Below are positions 12,551 through 21,938 of a stretch of DNA of 64,000 bases, one piece after another. The stretch lies in contig CAJQUW010012931.1 in assembly GCA_907163375.1 (NCBI GenBank), positions 62,001 to 126,000 of the forward strand. The letters are read 5' to 3'. The translations under genes and the position numbers were made by a program. The stretch comes from Prostheceraeus crozeri (taxonomy: Eukaryota; Platyhelminthes; Polycladida; Euryleptidae). Under the pieces are notes generated by a model that had not been told where the DNA came from, ran no database searches, and worked only from the letters and a program-made list of their open reading frames with translations. Positions within the stretch are counted from its first letter, which is position 1, and every line of letters begins with the position of its first letter.

Positions 12551-12934
12551 TAATAATCATAATAAAGGCGCTTTATTTGTTTGAAGACCTCAATACTGAG
12601 AAACGTGAGATCTGAAATGATCACAACGTTACAACAAAGATGACCAAAAAAATGAAAGCAACAAAAAAAGAAAAAAGTTATCTCAATATTCCACTATTGG
12701 CTAGCCGCATCATTGTCACGATAAATGTTCGATTTCGCAAGGTAGAATTGATTTTGGACATACGAAAAGACTTTGAGCAATCATTTGCTACCGGGCACAA
12801 ATGGTGTATTGGATGAGATGTATCATTCACCAATTTATAAGATAGACGTAGACTTAAAATTCAACACCGGTTATTCAAAGGAACGAACCCGGTGCAGTCA
12901 CATGTAGAAGTACCACAAACTATACGATGGTGCT

Positions 12935-13706
12935 CTAGATTGTACTTTTTCCAGTATAAATTCTTGGTTTTTCTTGCAAATTGCAAAACACAGGGGCAGC
13001 ATATTCCAACACACTTCTGATACAATTTTCATAAATAGCAATTAAATCACTTTTATCAAAGAACGGTTTAAGCTGCCACGAAACTGAAAGCTTAGATGAA
13101 ACCATTTTCGTGATTTCAGTTGTGTGCGCAGACCATTTGAAATCCTCATCAATTGTCACTCCGAGAAGTTTTAGCTTCTCAACAACAGGTGTATCCACTA
13201 TACAAAATCCTGTAACATCATGACTACTGGATTGTTGAATGGAAATTTGAGCACTGTTTTCTTTCTTGATGCTCATCTTATAGTCATCGGCCCATCTGAT
13301 TGTGTCCAATAAGCAACTCTGCAAAAGGCTGTGGGTGCTGTCTTTTCCAATGGCACCAGCAATAAGTATGTCATCAGCCTATTTTGCTATGCACAAGTCT
13401 TCTTGATGGTAAACGCACAAGGCATTTGTGAAATAGCCAAACAGATTAGGGCCAATTGAAGAACCTTTTTGCTTTTAACAGGCATCAAACTGCTATAGCA
13501 ACCTTTACATCTGATTCTTTGGCATCTTGACATTAAATAATTATCAATAAAATATGTCATAAAAGGGTCGAAGTTGTCGGATAACAATTTTTCAAGTTAG
13601 AGCCTGTGTGATATCTCGTCAAATCCTCTTGTTAGGTCTATTGACAGTAAGTGGCAAGCAGCAACGTTCTTTTTCTGAATACGTCGAGTCACATGGTCCT
13701 CTAAAG
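12935..13706 (-). pseudogene. LINE A reverse transcriptase, palm to thumb
   Basis: Read on the minus strand, from right to left: NVAACHLLSIDLTRGFDEIS is the motif with the first catalytic aspartate, and a FADD-like active site follows near 13370 (ADDILIAG in one frame). IRWADDYKMSIKKENSAQIS, LKLLGVTIDEDFKWSAHTTE and IRSVLEYAAPVFCNLQ then match the thumb region of CR1-type enzymes (compare LGVTFQDDLRWDEHVE and ILEYNAPLFVGM in LINE B). The sequence is split over at least three frames, so the gene is dead. It is cut at 13706 by the hAT-type insertion. Confidence 0.75.
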
Positions 13707-14180
13707 CAGTGGCGAGAGCAGTTAATCGATTCCGCACGATTAATCGTGTGACCAAATCAATCGCGAGATTCTTAAATGAACAGGAATCGGGCGATTTTTT
13801 TTTGCAATGTGACTTCTCAGTGAAATTTGCTTGATGAGGTAAAAACAATGTTTCTATTCACGCTTTCACCGTTTGAGATAATTGCAATGCGCGGATGCTC
13901 GTTCCTGAGATCATGTATAGCTAGACAGAACTGCCATGTGAAATCTCTATGGGAGCTTCACACATAGCATTAAACATGTTCGCATATGTCAGGTACACCA
14001 TTTATACGAATCATGTATGTTGTCAAGGCAGTCAAGCATAGTAGGTCTCTATGACATTATATCTCCGCATTGAAATCATGTAAATATATTCATAACAATG
14101 TGTACTAATGCCTGATTCACATTTAACATGCCCACTACGAGCATAGCCCGGTAACAATTGCACTTGCAGATTCGTTAATT

Positions 14181-14560
14181 CGCCTGAGCATAGAAAAAAA
14201 GATGTCTTCAGAATTGTACTATTTAAGCTTAAAACTTCCTTGGTAGCAGTAGACGCTGCGCTGTTATCTCCACAAGGGCTCGTCAGTGCGGCTCGGAATG
14301 GCCCAAAATAGGCTAGCTTAAAATATTGGAATGGCTGAGCAAGCTGATGACTGCACAAAGGGCTGCTGTGTCTATCTATCCTGGCTATTCCGCGCGGCTG
14401 ATAATCCTAGAGATTATAGAGTGCCAATTTTATATATTTTTAGCTAGTCTGGGCCAATCTGAGCAGTACTGATGAACCTTTGTAAGGCGATACGTAATGT
14501 CTAAGGCACAGAATTTTTGTGCATAAAATTTTTCAAGTTTTAGGACATCTCTCTTTTGGA
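14181..14560. repeat. Foldback element, family 1, copy B
   Basis: It opens with CGCCTGAGCATAGAAAAAA and shares the same order of blocks as 184-543 (TAGACGCTGCG, GGCTCGGAATGGCCCAAA). The right arm is an inverted, more diverged copy. It lies within the hAT-type element, so it inserted there later or was carried along. Confidence 0.65.
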
Positions 14561-14751
14561 CTTGATAATGTTTTGCAAACGTTATAAACCTAATACTTTG
14601 ATTAAAGTGATGCATAATTATGCTTATTTCAGGACTGATATAGAAGAAACGGCAAATACCTACTCTTCTACAACTATGTCCGACAAAATATGATTGATGA
14701 GAACCAAAATAGCCACAACTGGGAAATACAAATAATAATACTTCATCCATT

Positions 14752-14928
14752 GAGGGAACCAGTGGTAATCGATGAAATTCAAAGTATGCTCTTTATCGAG
14801 TACTTTCGATCACTGCACGCAACCATCATCAGGACCGTGCACTCGATAAAGTATATAAAAAGTATGCTCGCAAGTGTACTCGATAAAGGGCATACTTTCA
14901 ATTCCATCGTTTTCCACGGGTTCCCTCG
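14752..14928. repeat. Hairpin-forming element, 52-base arms
   Basis: Left arm 14752-14803 and right arm 14876-14928 are inverted copies sharing GAGGGAACC, AAAGTATGC and TTTATCGAGTAC. The CTCGATAAAG block also appears a third time in the loop. Non-coding. Confidence 0.6.
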
Positions 14929-15397
14929 GAATGGAAGAAAACATTCAGATCCCGTTATTTCATTCAATATACTTCATAGTACATATACATGAGTACTTCT
15001 GATGAAGAAATTGCAGTACGTCTGCAGATTTGCAGTAGAATCTTGTAAAAAGACTATCAAGACTTTTCCTGCCTTGTTTGTTACTTTTTATGTGTTCATA
15101 TTTATTATGCTATTTTCCCAAACATTTACAAATATCGCATTAATTAATAGGGTAGTTCTAATTTCAGTCTAAATAGACTGTAAGTGTCACCTGCTCACAA
15201 TTTTAATGAAAGTTATCAAACTTTTAATGAAAAATGGTCTAGAAATTAAAAGAAGATGTGAGCTAGATTAACGGTAACTTTCTATTGTCATTAAATCTCA
15301 AAATATTCAGAATCGCATGATTTTCAATTAATAGTACGCTGAGTCGCACGATTCGGAATCGTGCGAATATCGAATCGCTCCCGCCACTGCTCTACAT

Positions 15398-15891
15398 TCA
15401 ATAATGCGCAAGTTGTCGATGATTTCTTACGATATCCATACTGATTTGATACCATACTGATCAGGCTTTTTACACAATTCAGTTTTCAATGAGTTCTTCT
15501 GGCACAGGCAGTAACGAAATAGGGCAAACATGCTCAATGCTTGGTTTTTTATTTTAGAGATGAGGATGACATCTGGGATTTTCTGAATGGTTGGAAGATC
15601 TGCTAGCTGCATACATTTGTTGCAAATAATGGTCAGAAGTTTTGCAATCACTGAAGAAAGCTTTGACCAGATGATAGACGGTATACCATCCGAACCGAGA
15701 CTTGTTTTTGGAGATGCGTTGGACAGCAAGCCAAAAGTACGGGCTTCATCAAATTCAAATGGCCCAATGTAGGGCAAAGGCGTTTTCTTAGGATATTCTC
15801 TGGATTTATCTAAGCGTTTTCTCTAGATTTTGATTCACGGTTTCTAATAGCTCGGGGACACTTTTCGTGACAGCCAATCTTCACTACTTGC
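15398..15891 (-). pseudogene. LINE A reverse transcriptase, N-terminal part
   Basis: The minus-strand frame at 15427-15777 contains SPKTSLGSDGIPSIIWSKLS and later QKIPDVILISKIKN, matching the first reverse transcriptase blocks of CR1-type LINEs (compare NKSAGSDDLPPRLL and KVANVVPVPKVKN in LINE B). Directly downstream a second frame gives YGYRKKSSTTCALLNV, the next conserved block, which continues into 13706 across the hAT-type insertion. A linker runs from 15778 to 15891, where PLE-2 cuts in. At least one frame break lies within this part. Confidence 0.7.
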
Positions 15892-16300
15892 GATGAGAAA
15901 ACCAGAGAAAAGCTTCCACAGGTACCAATGTATATACTTGTATTACGTAGCTCTCCTGACGTTTCGCCTGGTCGGCTTGATCACAGGAAGTGAAAGACGA
16001 TACAATCGTTCAGCATGGCATGATTCAACACGTGACATTCATCGAACACGTTCAGCATGGAATGATTTAACACCTGACAGACATTGGACAATAGAAAAAT
16101 TACAAAACGTACACTAAAATAGTTTAAGAACTTACTATTAAAAAGGACAAACTAAGTAGACTGTACAAATACTAAAGTTATAAAGAGAGTAAAACTAAGC
16201 AAGAGAAGATCGTTAAGAGCTAGCATGAGATAAAGATACGAAGAGCGAGAAAAAAAAACAAAAAAACAAAAACAAAAACAAAAACAAAAAAAACCGCTGG

Positions 16301-16655
16301 TCAGGCAATTAGCAATTTCTTACCGAAACACCCATTCATAAGAATATCTGGAGGAAAACTGTTAATGTAGATCGATTCCAAGTGAATTCGTCTCGAATAG
16401 GTGTGGAGTCCCCGGTGCAGAACCTCCCACTCAACGTCCATATGATCATGTGGATGATGGATGTGGAAATGCTCGGCCACCGCACTGTCGAGCTTCTTAC
16501 CGAACAGATGTTCCTTTACTCTTGATCCTATTGATCGCACTGTTTGTCCCACATATATCTGGTTACATGATTTGCAAGTAATCTTGTAGATGACCCCTTT
16601 CGTACCACAATCATTGGGAGATTTGGCAAATTTACAAGTGGCATCTTACAAGTAC
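16301..16655 (-). CDS. PLE-2 GIY-YIG endonuclease domain
   Basis: On the minus strand the frame reads GVIYKITCKSCNQIYVGQTV, then SIGSRVKEHLFGKKLDSAV and HIHHPHDHMDVEWEVL. These are the GIY and YVG halves of the GIY-YIG core with a CxxC pair between them, followed by the conserved arginine and the R-x3-EH segment. The domain cuts target DNA for Penelope-like insertion. The frame is open through the right arm boundary, but nothing upstream encodes reverse transcriptase, so it is a fragment. A (CAAAA)n tract (16250-16292) follows the stop. Confidence 0.8.
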
Positions 16656-16903
16656 ATCTTTATCTCATGCTAGCTCTTAACGATCTTCTCTTGCTTAGTT
16701 TTACTCTCTTTATAACTTTAGTATTTGTACAGTCTACTTAGTTTGTCCTTTTTAATAGTAAGTTCTTAAACTATTTTAGTGTACGTTTTGTAATTTTTCT
16801 ATTGTCCAATGTCTGTCAGGTGTTAAATCATTCCATGCTGAACGTGTTCGATGAATGTCACGTGTTGAATCATGCCATGCTGAACGATTGTATCGTCTTT
16901 CAC

Positions 16904-16940
16904 TTCCTGTGATCAAGCCGACCAGGCGAAACGTCAGGAG
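16904..16940 (+). ncRNA. Hammerhead-like fold in PLE-2 arm (mirror copy at 15953-15989, minus strand)
   Basis: TTCCT and AGGAG can pair as stem I, GCC/GGC form stem II with loop GACCA, then GAA, the self-complementary stem III ACGT and C at the cleavage position. The core reads GTGATCA instead of CTGANGA. That exchanges the C3 and G8 positions, which pair with each other in hammerhead crystal structures. One extra base precedes stem II. The copy at 15953-15989 is the one in the sense of the element's protein and lies in its 3' arm. Confidence 0.45.
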
Positions 16941-17050
16941 AGCTACGTAATACAAGTATATACATTGGTACCTGTGGAAGCTTTTCTCTGGTTTTCTCAT
17001 TAAACACTCCGGGTACGCGTGGAACAGCACAATCTTGCTTCACTACTTGC

Positions 17051-17193
17051 ATCAACATTTATGACCATTTTCTTAATGTCCCATATAGATCGAGTAGTCT
17101 TGAGATCAGTGCTCCCATTCTTCTTTGCGAGATAAATCAGACACCTTGTATTGCGGTAATGGTGATATAATGACCAACTGCGCTCTCGATGAG
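17051..17193 (-). pseudogene. LINE A linker between endonuclease and reverse transcriptase
   Basis: The frame SHRERSWSLYHHYRNTR, followed by SIWDIKKMVINVDASSE, matches YRDQNFELYHHYKAKV and KGIWKVVDSVLLKS at the same place in LINE B. It is caught between PLE-2 and PLE-1. Rejoined across PLE-1 to 22881 it reads KPWISNVITVAINKRFMSHR, matching KPWVTPILKNLINLKHMAYR in LINE B. That is strong evidence for the nesting order. Confidence 0.75.
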
Positions 17194-17242
17194 ACATAAA
17201 ACGTCTAAATTGACTGCAGCGAACGGGAGGTAATTCATTTTC

Positions 17243-17865
17243 ATGAGTTCCAACTCGTTTGGTAAATCTCCCTTGAAAAAAATTATTAGCTGCTGGTTAT
17301 CTTTTATATTGTTCCGTCCCTGTAGCCAACAGATGATGGCCCAGAAAACAAAAGCATGGTGAACGCTGAGCTTTCGCGAGACCACTCGCATCGTCTGAGC
17401 GTTGTAAAATTAACCATTAAAATCATGAGAGTGGACTACTTCACTACCAACGGGTTATTTCATACTTTCTGTTGAGATCAGGTCGGTGAATATCAATCAT
17501 TTGGGCTTCAGCGATTCTAGTCTCAACAGGCGTTTTACAATGTGTCAATATCTCTACCTGAAAATCGTTGATTGTCAAAGAATTATTGTGATCATTCTTA
17601 GAATGATCAGACAGGGCACTATTGTCATTATTCATTCTCAGACTATATTCATGTTCGCGATATCTAGCTTGGAATTGTCTGCAAGTTTGACCAATGTATT
17701 TCTTGTTGCAGAACCTACAGACAAAAGAGTAAACAATAAATTTGTCTTCATACATGTAGTCATCTGGCATATGTTCGCAAATAGTACAATTTACATGTTT
17801 ATTTCTCTTATATTTGCAATCGAGACTTTGACAATTGAGATATTTAGCTGGTTTATTGATAATTT
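17243..17865 (-). repeat. PLE-1 left arm (inverted pseudo-LTR, 623 bases)
   Basis: It is the inverted copy of 22243-22865, with the same length and no difference noticed by eye. It includes an antisense copy of the GIY-YIG coding region (minus strand 17444-17770) and of the hammerhead-like fold (17362-17403). Identity of the arms implies recent insertion or gene conversion. Confidence 0.85.
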
Positions 17866-17899
17866 ATAGTCATTTTTCTTATTCCGTCCGATAAGACTA

Positions 17900-18319
17900 A
17901 CCGGCTTTGCATCACGGACAAGAATAAATTTTTAGATAAAAATGCTGAAATTCTACAAGATACATCGACTTATCGTGAATTAGCTAAAAGTAAGAATAAA
18001 AACATCGAAAAACAAGCAAATTCTTTAATGAGAAATGTGGGTAAAAAATACCTTTCAAAAACTGAACTGGAAAAACTGATTATGACTGGAAGTAAACCAG
18101 CGTGTTTCCGGACGATGATTAAGGATCATAAAACAAAAGATGAAACGGGTTTTCCTCTAAGTCCGATAGCCGCAGTTAACAATACACCCACTGAAAAGCT
18201 AGATTGGTACAAGCAATATTTTGACGCAATTGGTTCAGTTTGTAAACAGTAACGTGAAAAACCCTGAAGAAGTCATTTTTGACCTAAAAGATAAAAAACT
18301 GAATGTGAGAGATAAGATC
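17900..18319 (+). pseudogene. PLE-1 protein, N-terminal and first reverse transcriptase part
   Basis: The frame contains RELAKSKNKNIEKQANSLMR, then SKPACFRTMIKDHKTKDETG and FPLSPIAAVNNTPTEKLDW. The last two are hallmark first motifs of Penelope-type reverse transcriptases (P..R...K.HK, then F.LRPI....SPTEKL). Reverse transcriptase copies element RNA into the nicked target. The part ends at the LINE B insertion. The element's protein is damaged and split by LINE B. Confidence 0.75.
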
Positions 18320-18335
18320 AGATAAGTGTCAGAGG

Positions 18336-18666
18336 ATGTTCTCTTGTGCAGGCATTGATGGTGACCCTATTGTCAGTGCTACACGTGTGGGAAAGAAAAA
18401 AGGCGAGAGGCTGGTCAAGATTGCATGCAAAGACACTCGTACGAAATATGAAGTCTTGCGAAGTCTTGAAGAAGCGAAGAATTTACGTCGGGAGGAAGAA
18501 TTCAAAAGGTTTTCTTAAATCCAGACCGAACCTTTATTCAGCAGAGCTTGATGAAAGAACTGCAGACTGAATGCAAGCGGATGCGTGATGCTGGTGAAGA
18601 TGTGGTTGTGTTCAAAGAGCAAGTTGTGAAGCGTTGTGAAATTTCAAATTTTCGAAATCGATCTTA
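18336..18666 (+). pseudogene. LINE B ORF1 remnant
   Basis: The two halves are in adjacent frames: GDPIVSATRVGKKKGERLVK, then LNPDRTFIQQSLMKELQTEC, ending at a stop near 18666. The pattern (RPIKV-like strand, K..vL..., then ..PDRT..QQ....L..E) is the C-terminal domain of the RNA-binding ORF1 protein of CR1-type LINEs. LINE A carries the equivalent (RPIKFRFRSFEEKLQCLHNA at about 23600). It is 5'-truncated and broken by one frame shift near 18510. Confidence 0.65.
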
Positions 18667-18746
18667 ACCCGTAGGGAAAGTCAGCGTCTATACCCATCTC
18701 TGTTCCTCTCAAATGTGCAATCCTTGCAGCCAAAACACGATGAACT

Positions 18747-19385
18747 GTGCGCATTTGCTTCTGCAAACCTGGTGTAATTGCTCTTACTGAGACCTGGCTG
18801 TCCGATTGTGTTTCTACTGCTCAAATTTCACTACCACAATATTCAGAACCAATTCGATATGATCGAGAAGGCAAGCGAGGTGGTGGTGTTTGCGCCTACG
18901 TTCGCTCTAATACCAGGATGGAGGAAGTAGACATTGATGAAGAGCATCCAGACTGCATGGAGTGTATTTGGTTGCATTTGCTGTCAAGCAAGCTTGTGCT
19001 TTTACTGGCGTATGTTCCCGCGAATCTCAGGACTTCGCAATATGAAAGCATAATTTCCTATATTATTCGAAATGCCGATAACATCTTAGAAAAATGTCAT
19101 GAGAGCAAACTTGTCATAATGGGTGATTTGAACAAGCTACCTTGTAGCTCTTTTAAAGAGGTCCTTGGTTTGAAACAAGTGGTCAAATCTCCAATGCGTG
19201 GCCAATCAGTGCTAGACAAGATCTTTCTTGACTCGGAATTGATATGCTTCTATTCGCCTGCAAAAGTATGCTCGAATATCGGAAATGCTGACCACAAAGG
19301 CGTGTTTCTCAAACCCTCTGTTGATGTGTCTATTGACTCCATTCAAAGACGGAGAGTTTTAGACTTTCGTCGCAGCCACGTCTAA
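18747..19385 (+). pseudogene. LINE B APE-type endonuclease domain
   Basis: The order of motifs is that of LINE apurinic-type endonucleases: ALTETWLSDC (catalytic glutamate), KRGGGVCAYVRSN, LLLAYVPANL, LVIMGDLNKLP (catalytic Asp/Asn), and IGNADHKGVF (final Asp-His). An N-terminal SNVQSL..KHDEL lies upstream near 18715 in a different frame, so a shift separates them. A stop at 19383-19385 separates this from the reverse transcriptase, 16 bases away in the same general order. In an intact element both form one protein that nicks target DNA. Confidence 0.8.
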
Positions 19386-19400
19386 TCATTTAAAGCAAAG

Positions 19401-21272
19401 TTGAACGCTTTTGACTGGACAAGCTTTTACAGATCACACGAGGATACTCAAGAGAAATGCAATACATTCTATGATGTCATAAATAATGCATTGGGTGAAA
19501 TTCCGGTTTCAGAAGTTGAAATGACTCCACGAGATAAACCTTGGGTCACACCTATACTAAAGAACCTGATAAATTTGAAGCACATGGCATATCGCGACCA
19601 GAACTTTGAACTGTATCATCATTATAAAGCCAAGGTCACGGACGAAATAAAAAATGCAAAATTAATTTGGTCGAATAAGATGAAGAAGTCGAAGAAGGGA
19701 ATTTGGAAGGTTGTAGATAGTGTTCTTCTGAAATCCTGCGGAAAGCAAAGCGACCTGAAATCAATCACGGACAACTTCAGCTCATTAGAAGACGCTGCAG
19801 CTGCTATTAATACTCACTTTCAGAGCTTCTTTGGATCCCAGTCAGACTGGACTCAGATTCAAAGTCACATCAACAATGAACATTGTAATTGGGTACCATT
19901 AATTGATCAAGGTATTGTGCTTCAAGAGATTCAAAATTTGAATGTAAACAAATCAGCTGGCAGTGATGATTTACCCCCACGCCTTTTGAGAGAATGTGAA
20001 CATGAAATTTCTGGCCCTCTTACGCACATCATTAACCTATCAATACAATCCCAAACAGTGCCGGAGCAGTGGAAGGTGGCAAATGTGGTGCCGGTACCAA
20101 AGGTAAAGAATGCAACCGTCGATGACCTGAGACCTATATCCCTTCTACCTGTGATGAGCAAAATCCTTGAATCATCAGTTTTGAAATCAGTAAAAACCTC
20201 ACTCTTGGGGTGTTATGGAAAGGAACAATTTGGCTTCAGACCAGCTGCATCTACTCTTCATGCTCAAATTTATATCCAGGAATTTGTTACTCGCAGCATG
20301 GATTTATTAAACACTTCAGGTGTTATGCTCATTTCTTTTGACATGAGTAAAGCGTTCGATAGACTTTGTCATGCTTCCCTTATGCACTCTATGATTAAAC
20401 ATGATCTCCCTCCCAATTTTGTATTGTGGCTGTGTAACTATCTTCAAGACAGAACTCAGCGTGTTTGTTTAAATGGATACGCAAGTAGTCCTCTAATCGA
20501 TGTATGCTCCGGTGTGCAACAAGGTTCAATATTAGGGCCTTATCTATTTGCCGCACATGTCGGGTCCTTGCGGGCCTTTTCATCATGCGCCTGTATCGTG
20601 AAGTATGCACACAACATTGTTGTGTTGCTTCCTTTTGTCAAAAAAGACAATTTGAGTGAAATGTTGAGCAGAGAGATGCAGAACATGTCAGGTTGGTGTT
20701 CTTCAAACGGCTTGCTGCTAAATCAGTCCAAGACCAAAATAATGATTTTCTCTTGCACTGCCCCCAAGCCATTCATCTCATCAGACTTTGTGGTTTGCAG
20801 TACATTAAAGATTCTTGGTGTTACTTTTCAAGATGACCTCAGATGGGATGAACATGTTGAAAGAATTTGCAAGATGGCTGCACGCAGAGTAAATGCTCTA
20901 CGTATCTTGAAGAAGATTTTATCAAAAAAAGATCTTATAACTGTGTACAAGATGTATATTTTTGGAATCCTAGAGTATAACGCTCCCCTGTTTGTTGGTA
21001 TGTCAGCCAAAGAAAGCAAAAAGTTGGAAGCTATCCGAAAAAGATCGCATGCAATAACTTGTGGCAAAGGCTGTCCTTGTGACTTGTTCGTGCCTCTATC
21101 TCAACAAAGAGAGACGAGAGCACTGAATACATTCAAAACTCTGATGAGTCCAAACAGTGTATTGAACTTTCTTTCGCCAGATCAGATGACTTACTCCAAC
21201 CATTTGCGACTACCCATGATCAAAACTCGACGAAGAGCAGCTTCATTTATTCCTTTTTGTACTGTGATGTAG
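19401..21272 (+). CDS. LINE B reverse transcriptase, long open frame with altered active site
   Basis: This is 623 residues. Reverse transcriptase blocks are in order: NKSAGSDDLPPRLL (about 178), KVANVVPVPKV, FGFRPAASTLHAQ, ISFDMSKAFDRLCH with the first catalytic aspartate, GVQQGSILGPYLF, and VKYAHNIVVLL where YADD is expected. The D-D pair is replaced by H-N, so the enzyme should be inactive. Thumb motifs LGVTFQDDLRW and ILEYNAPLF follow, then the LRLPMIKTRRRAASF tail. Frame conservation over 600 codons, despite a dead catalytic site and broken upstream domains, suggests a fairly recent copy of a damaged master or quick local decay. Confidence 0.85.
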   Translation: MNAFDWTSFYRSHEDTQEKCNTFYDVINNALGEIPVSEVEMTPRDKPWVTPILKNLINLKHMAYRDQNFELYHHYKAKVTDEIKNAKLIWSNKMKKSKKGIWKVVDSVLLKSCGKQSDLKSITDNFSSLEDAAAAINTHFQSFFGSQSDWTQIQSHINNEHCNWVPLIDQGIVLQEIQNLNVNKSAGSDDLPPRLLRECEHEISGPLTHIINLSIQSQTVPEQWKVANVVPVPKVKNATVDDLRPISLLPVMSKILESSVLKSVKTSLLGCYGKEQFGFRPAASTLHAQIYIQEFVTRSMDLLNTSGVMLISFDMSKAFDRLCHASLMHSMIKHDLPPNFVLWLCNYLQDRTQRVCLNGYASSPLIDVCSGVQQGSILGPYLFAAHVGSLRAFSSCACIVKYAHNIVVLLPFVKKDNLSEMLSREMQNMSGWCSSNGLLLNQSKTKIMIFSCTAPKPFISSDFVVCSTLKILGVTFQDDLRWDEHVERICKMAARRVNALRILKKILSKKDLITVYKMYIFGILEYNAPLFVGMSAKESKKLEAIRKRSHAITCGKGCPCDLFVPLSQQRETRALNTFKTLMSPNSVLNFLSPDQMTYSNHLRLPMIKTRRRAASFIPFCTVM

Positions 21273-21415
21273 CCTATAACAAGTTTTTAACAAGAATGTG
21301 AATTTTATGTGCTTACTTGTATTTTGATCTACATGCATATTTTAGTATTACTCTGTTGCCATGAACGATTTTCAATCATTTCGAATAAAGACGCCTTATT
21401 ATTATTATTAAGATC

Positions 21416-21878
21416 TTTATTTCGTTGGATGTTGTAGGTCTATACCTATGGCATACAAGTCGTTACTGAATTTGCTTCGCGTCATTGGGATCAAATACAT
21501 AATTGTAATTTGACTGTGAAAGATTTGGAAAAATGTTTAACGTTCATAACCTATAATTATGAAATAAGCTTCGCTGAGAAAACATACTTGTAAATCCGTG
21601 GCTTCCCTATGGGTAGTCATTTTGCACCTCCTTTTGCCATCATATCCATGGATAAAATCGAAAATGAAGCTTTGAATGTATTGAAAAGTGAATACAATAT
21701 TGTGCCTAAAGTTTACCTGAGATACATCGATGATATCTTAATGGGACTTTTTGAACGTAATGATAGTCTCTTCCAGAGAATTCTGGCTATTTTTAATAAT
21801 GTAAACGATAACATTAAATTTACCATCGATGTACCTGAGGTGGACAAATCTCTAAATGTTTTGGACCTCTCAATATAA
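21416..21878 (+). pseudogene. PLE-1 reverse transcriptase, catalytic part
   Basis: Motifs on this strand are ISLDVVGLY (first catalytic Asp), VTEFASRHWDQ, RGFPMGSHFAPPFAI (the G.PMG...P block) and VYLRYIDDILMG (catalytic YxDD), then VDKSLNVLDLSI. These are typical of Penelope-type enzymes, which are related to telomerase reverse transcriptase. It continues the part left of LINE B. The frame is broken in a few places. Confidence 0.8.
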
Positions 21879-21938
21879 GTAGAAAATGAAAATATAAAGT
21901 ATTCGTGGTATACTAAAGAAGCTCATTCGAGTATCACT

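Larger units (their letters stand above)
13707..15389. mobile_element. Non-autonomous hAT-type DNA transposon inside LINE A
   Basis: The ends are CAGTGGCGAGAGC (left) and the complement of CAGTGGCGGGAGC (right); CAGTGGCG is a classic hAT terminus. It is flanked by 8-base direct repeats CTCTAAAG and CTCTACAT, of which six bases agree, as expected for an old hAT target duplication. Removing the element lets the LINE A frame read YGYRKKSSTTCALLNVEDHV, the expected reverse transcriptase motif, so both edges are well fixed. No transposase is seen inside. It contains a foldback element (14181-14560) and a hairpin (14752-14928). Confidence 0.75.
15892..17037 (-). mobile_element. Penelope-like element PLE-2, recent insertion
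   Basis: A 13-base direct repeat CTTCACTACTTGC (15879-15891 and 17038-17050) marks the target duplication. Inside are two inverted arms of exactly 345 bases (15893-16237 and 16656-17000) that appear identical, then a short 5' tail of 37 bases (17001-17037). Between the arms lies only the end of the protein with a GIY-YIG domain, so this is a 5'-truncated copy. Identical arms suggest a young insertion. The tail on the 5' side is also seen in PLE-1. Confidence 0.85.
18320..21408 (+). mobile_element. LINE B, 5'-truncated CR1-group LINE inside PLE-1
   Basis: A short direct repeat TAAGATC (18313-18319 and 21409-21415) flanks it, and an (ATT)n tail ends it at about 21408. It starts within ORF1, then carries an APE-type endonuclease and a reverse transcriptase, about 3.1 kb in total. 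The PLE-1 reverse transcriptase continues in the same orientation on both sides, which fixes the order: LINE A first, then PLE-1, then LINE B. Damage in LINE B includes a frame break in ORF1, one before the endonuclease, a stop between endonuclease and reverse transcriptase, and a changed catalytic motif. Confidence 0.85.

Noticed and set aside
15893-16117. 74-codon frame duplicated exactly at 16776-17030 on the other strand
   Set aside because: It lies in the PLE-2 terminal arms; the duplication follows from the inverted repeat, not from coding selection.
17486-17869. 127-codon plus-strand frame (and its twin 22173-22622 minus)
   Set aside because: Antisense of the PLE-1 GIY-YIG coding region in the two arms; no domain of its own.
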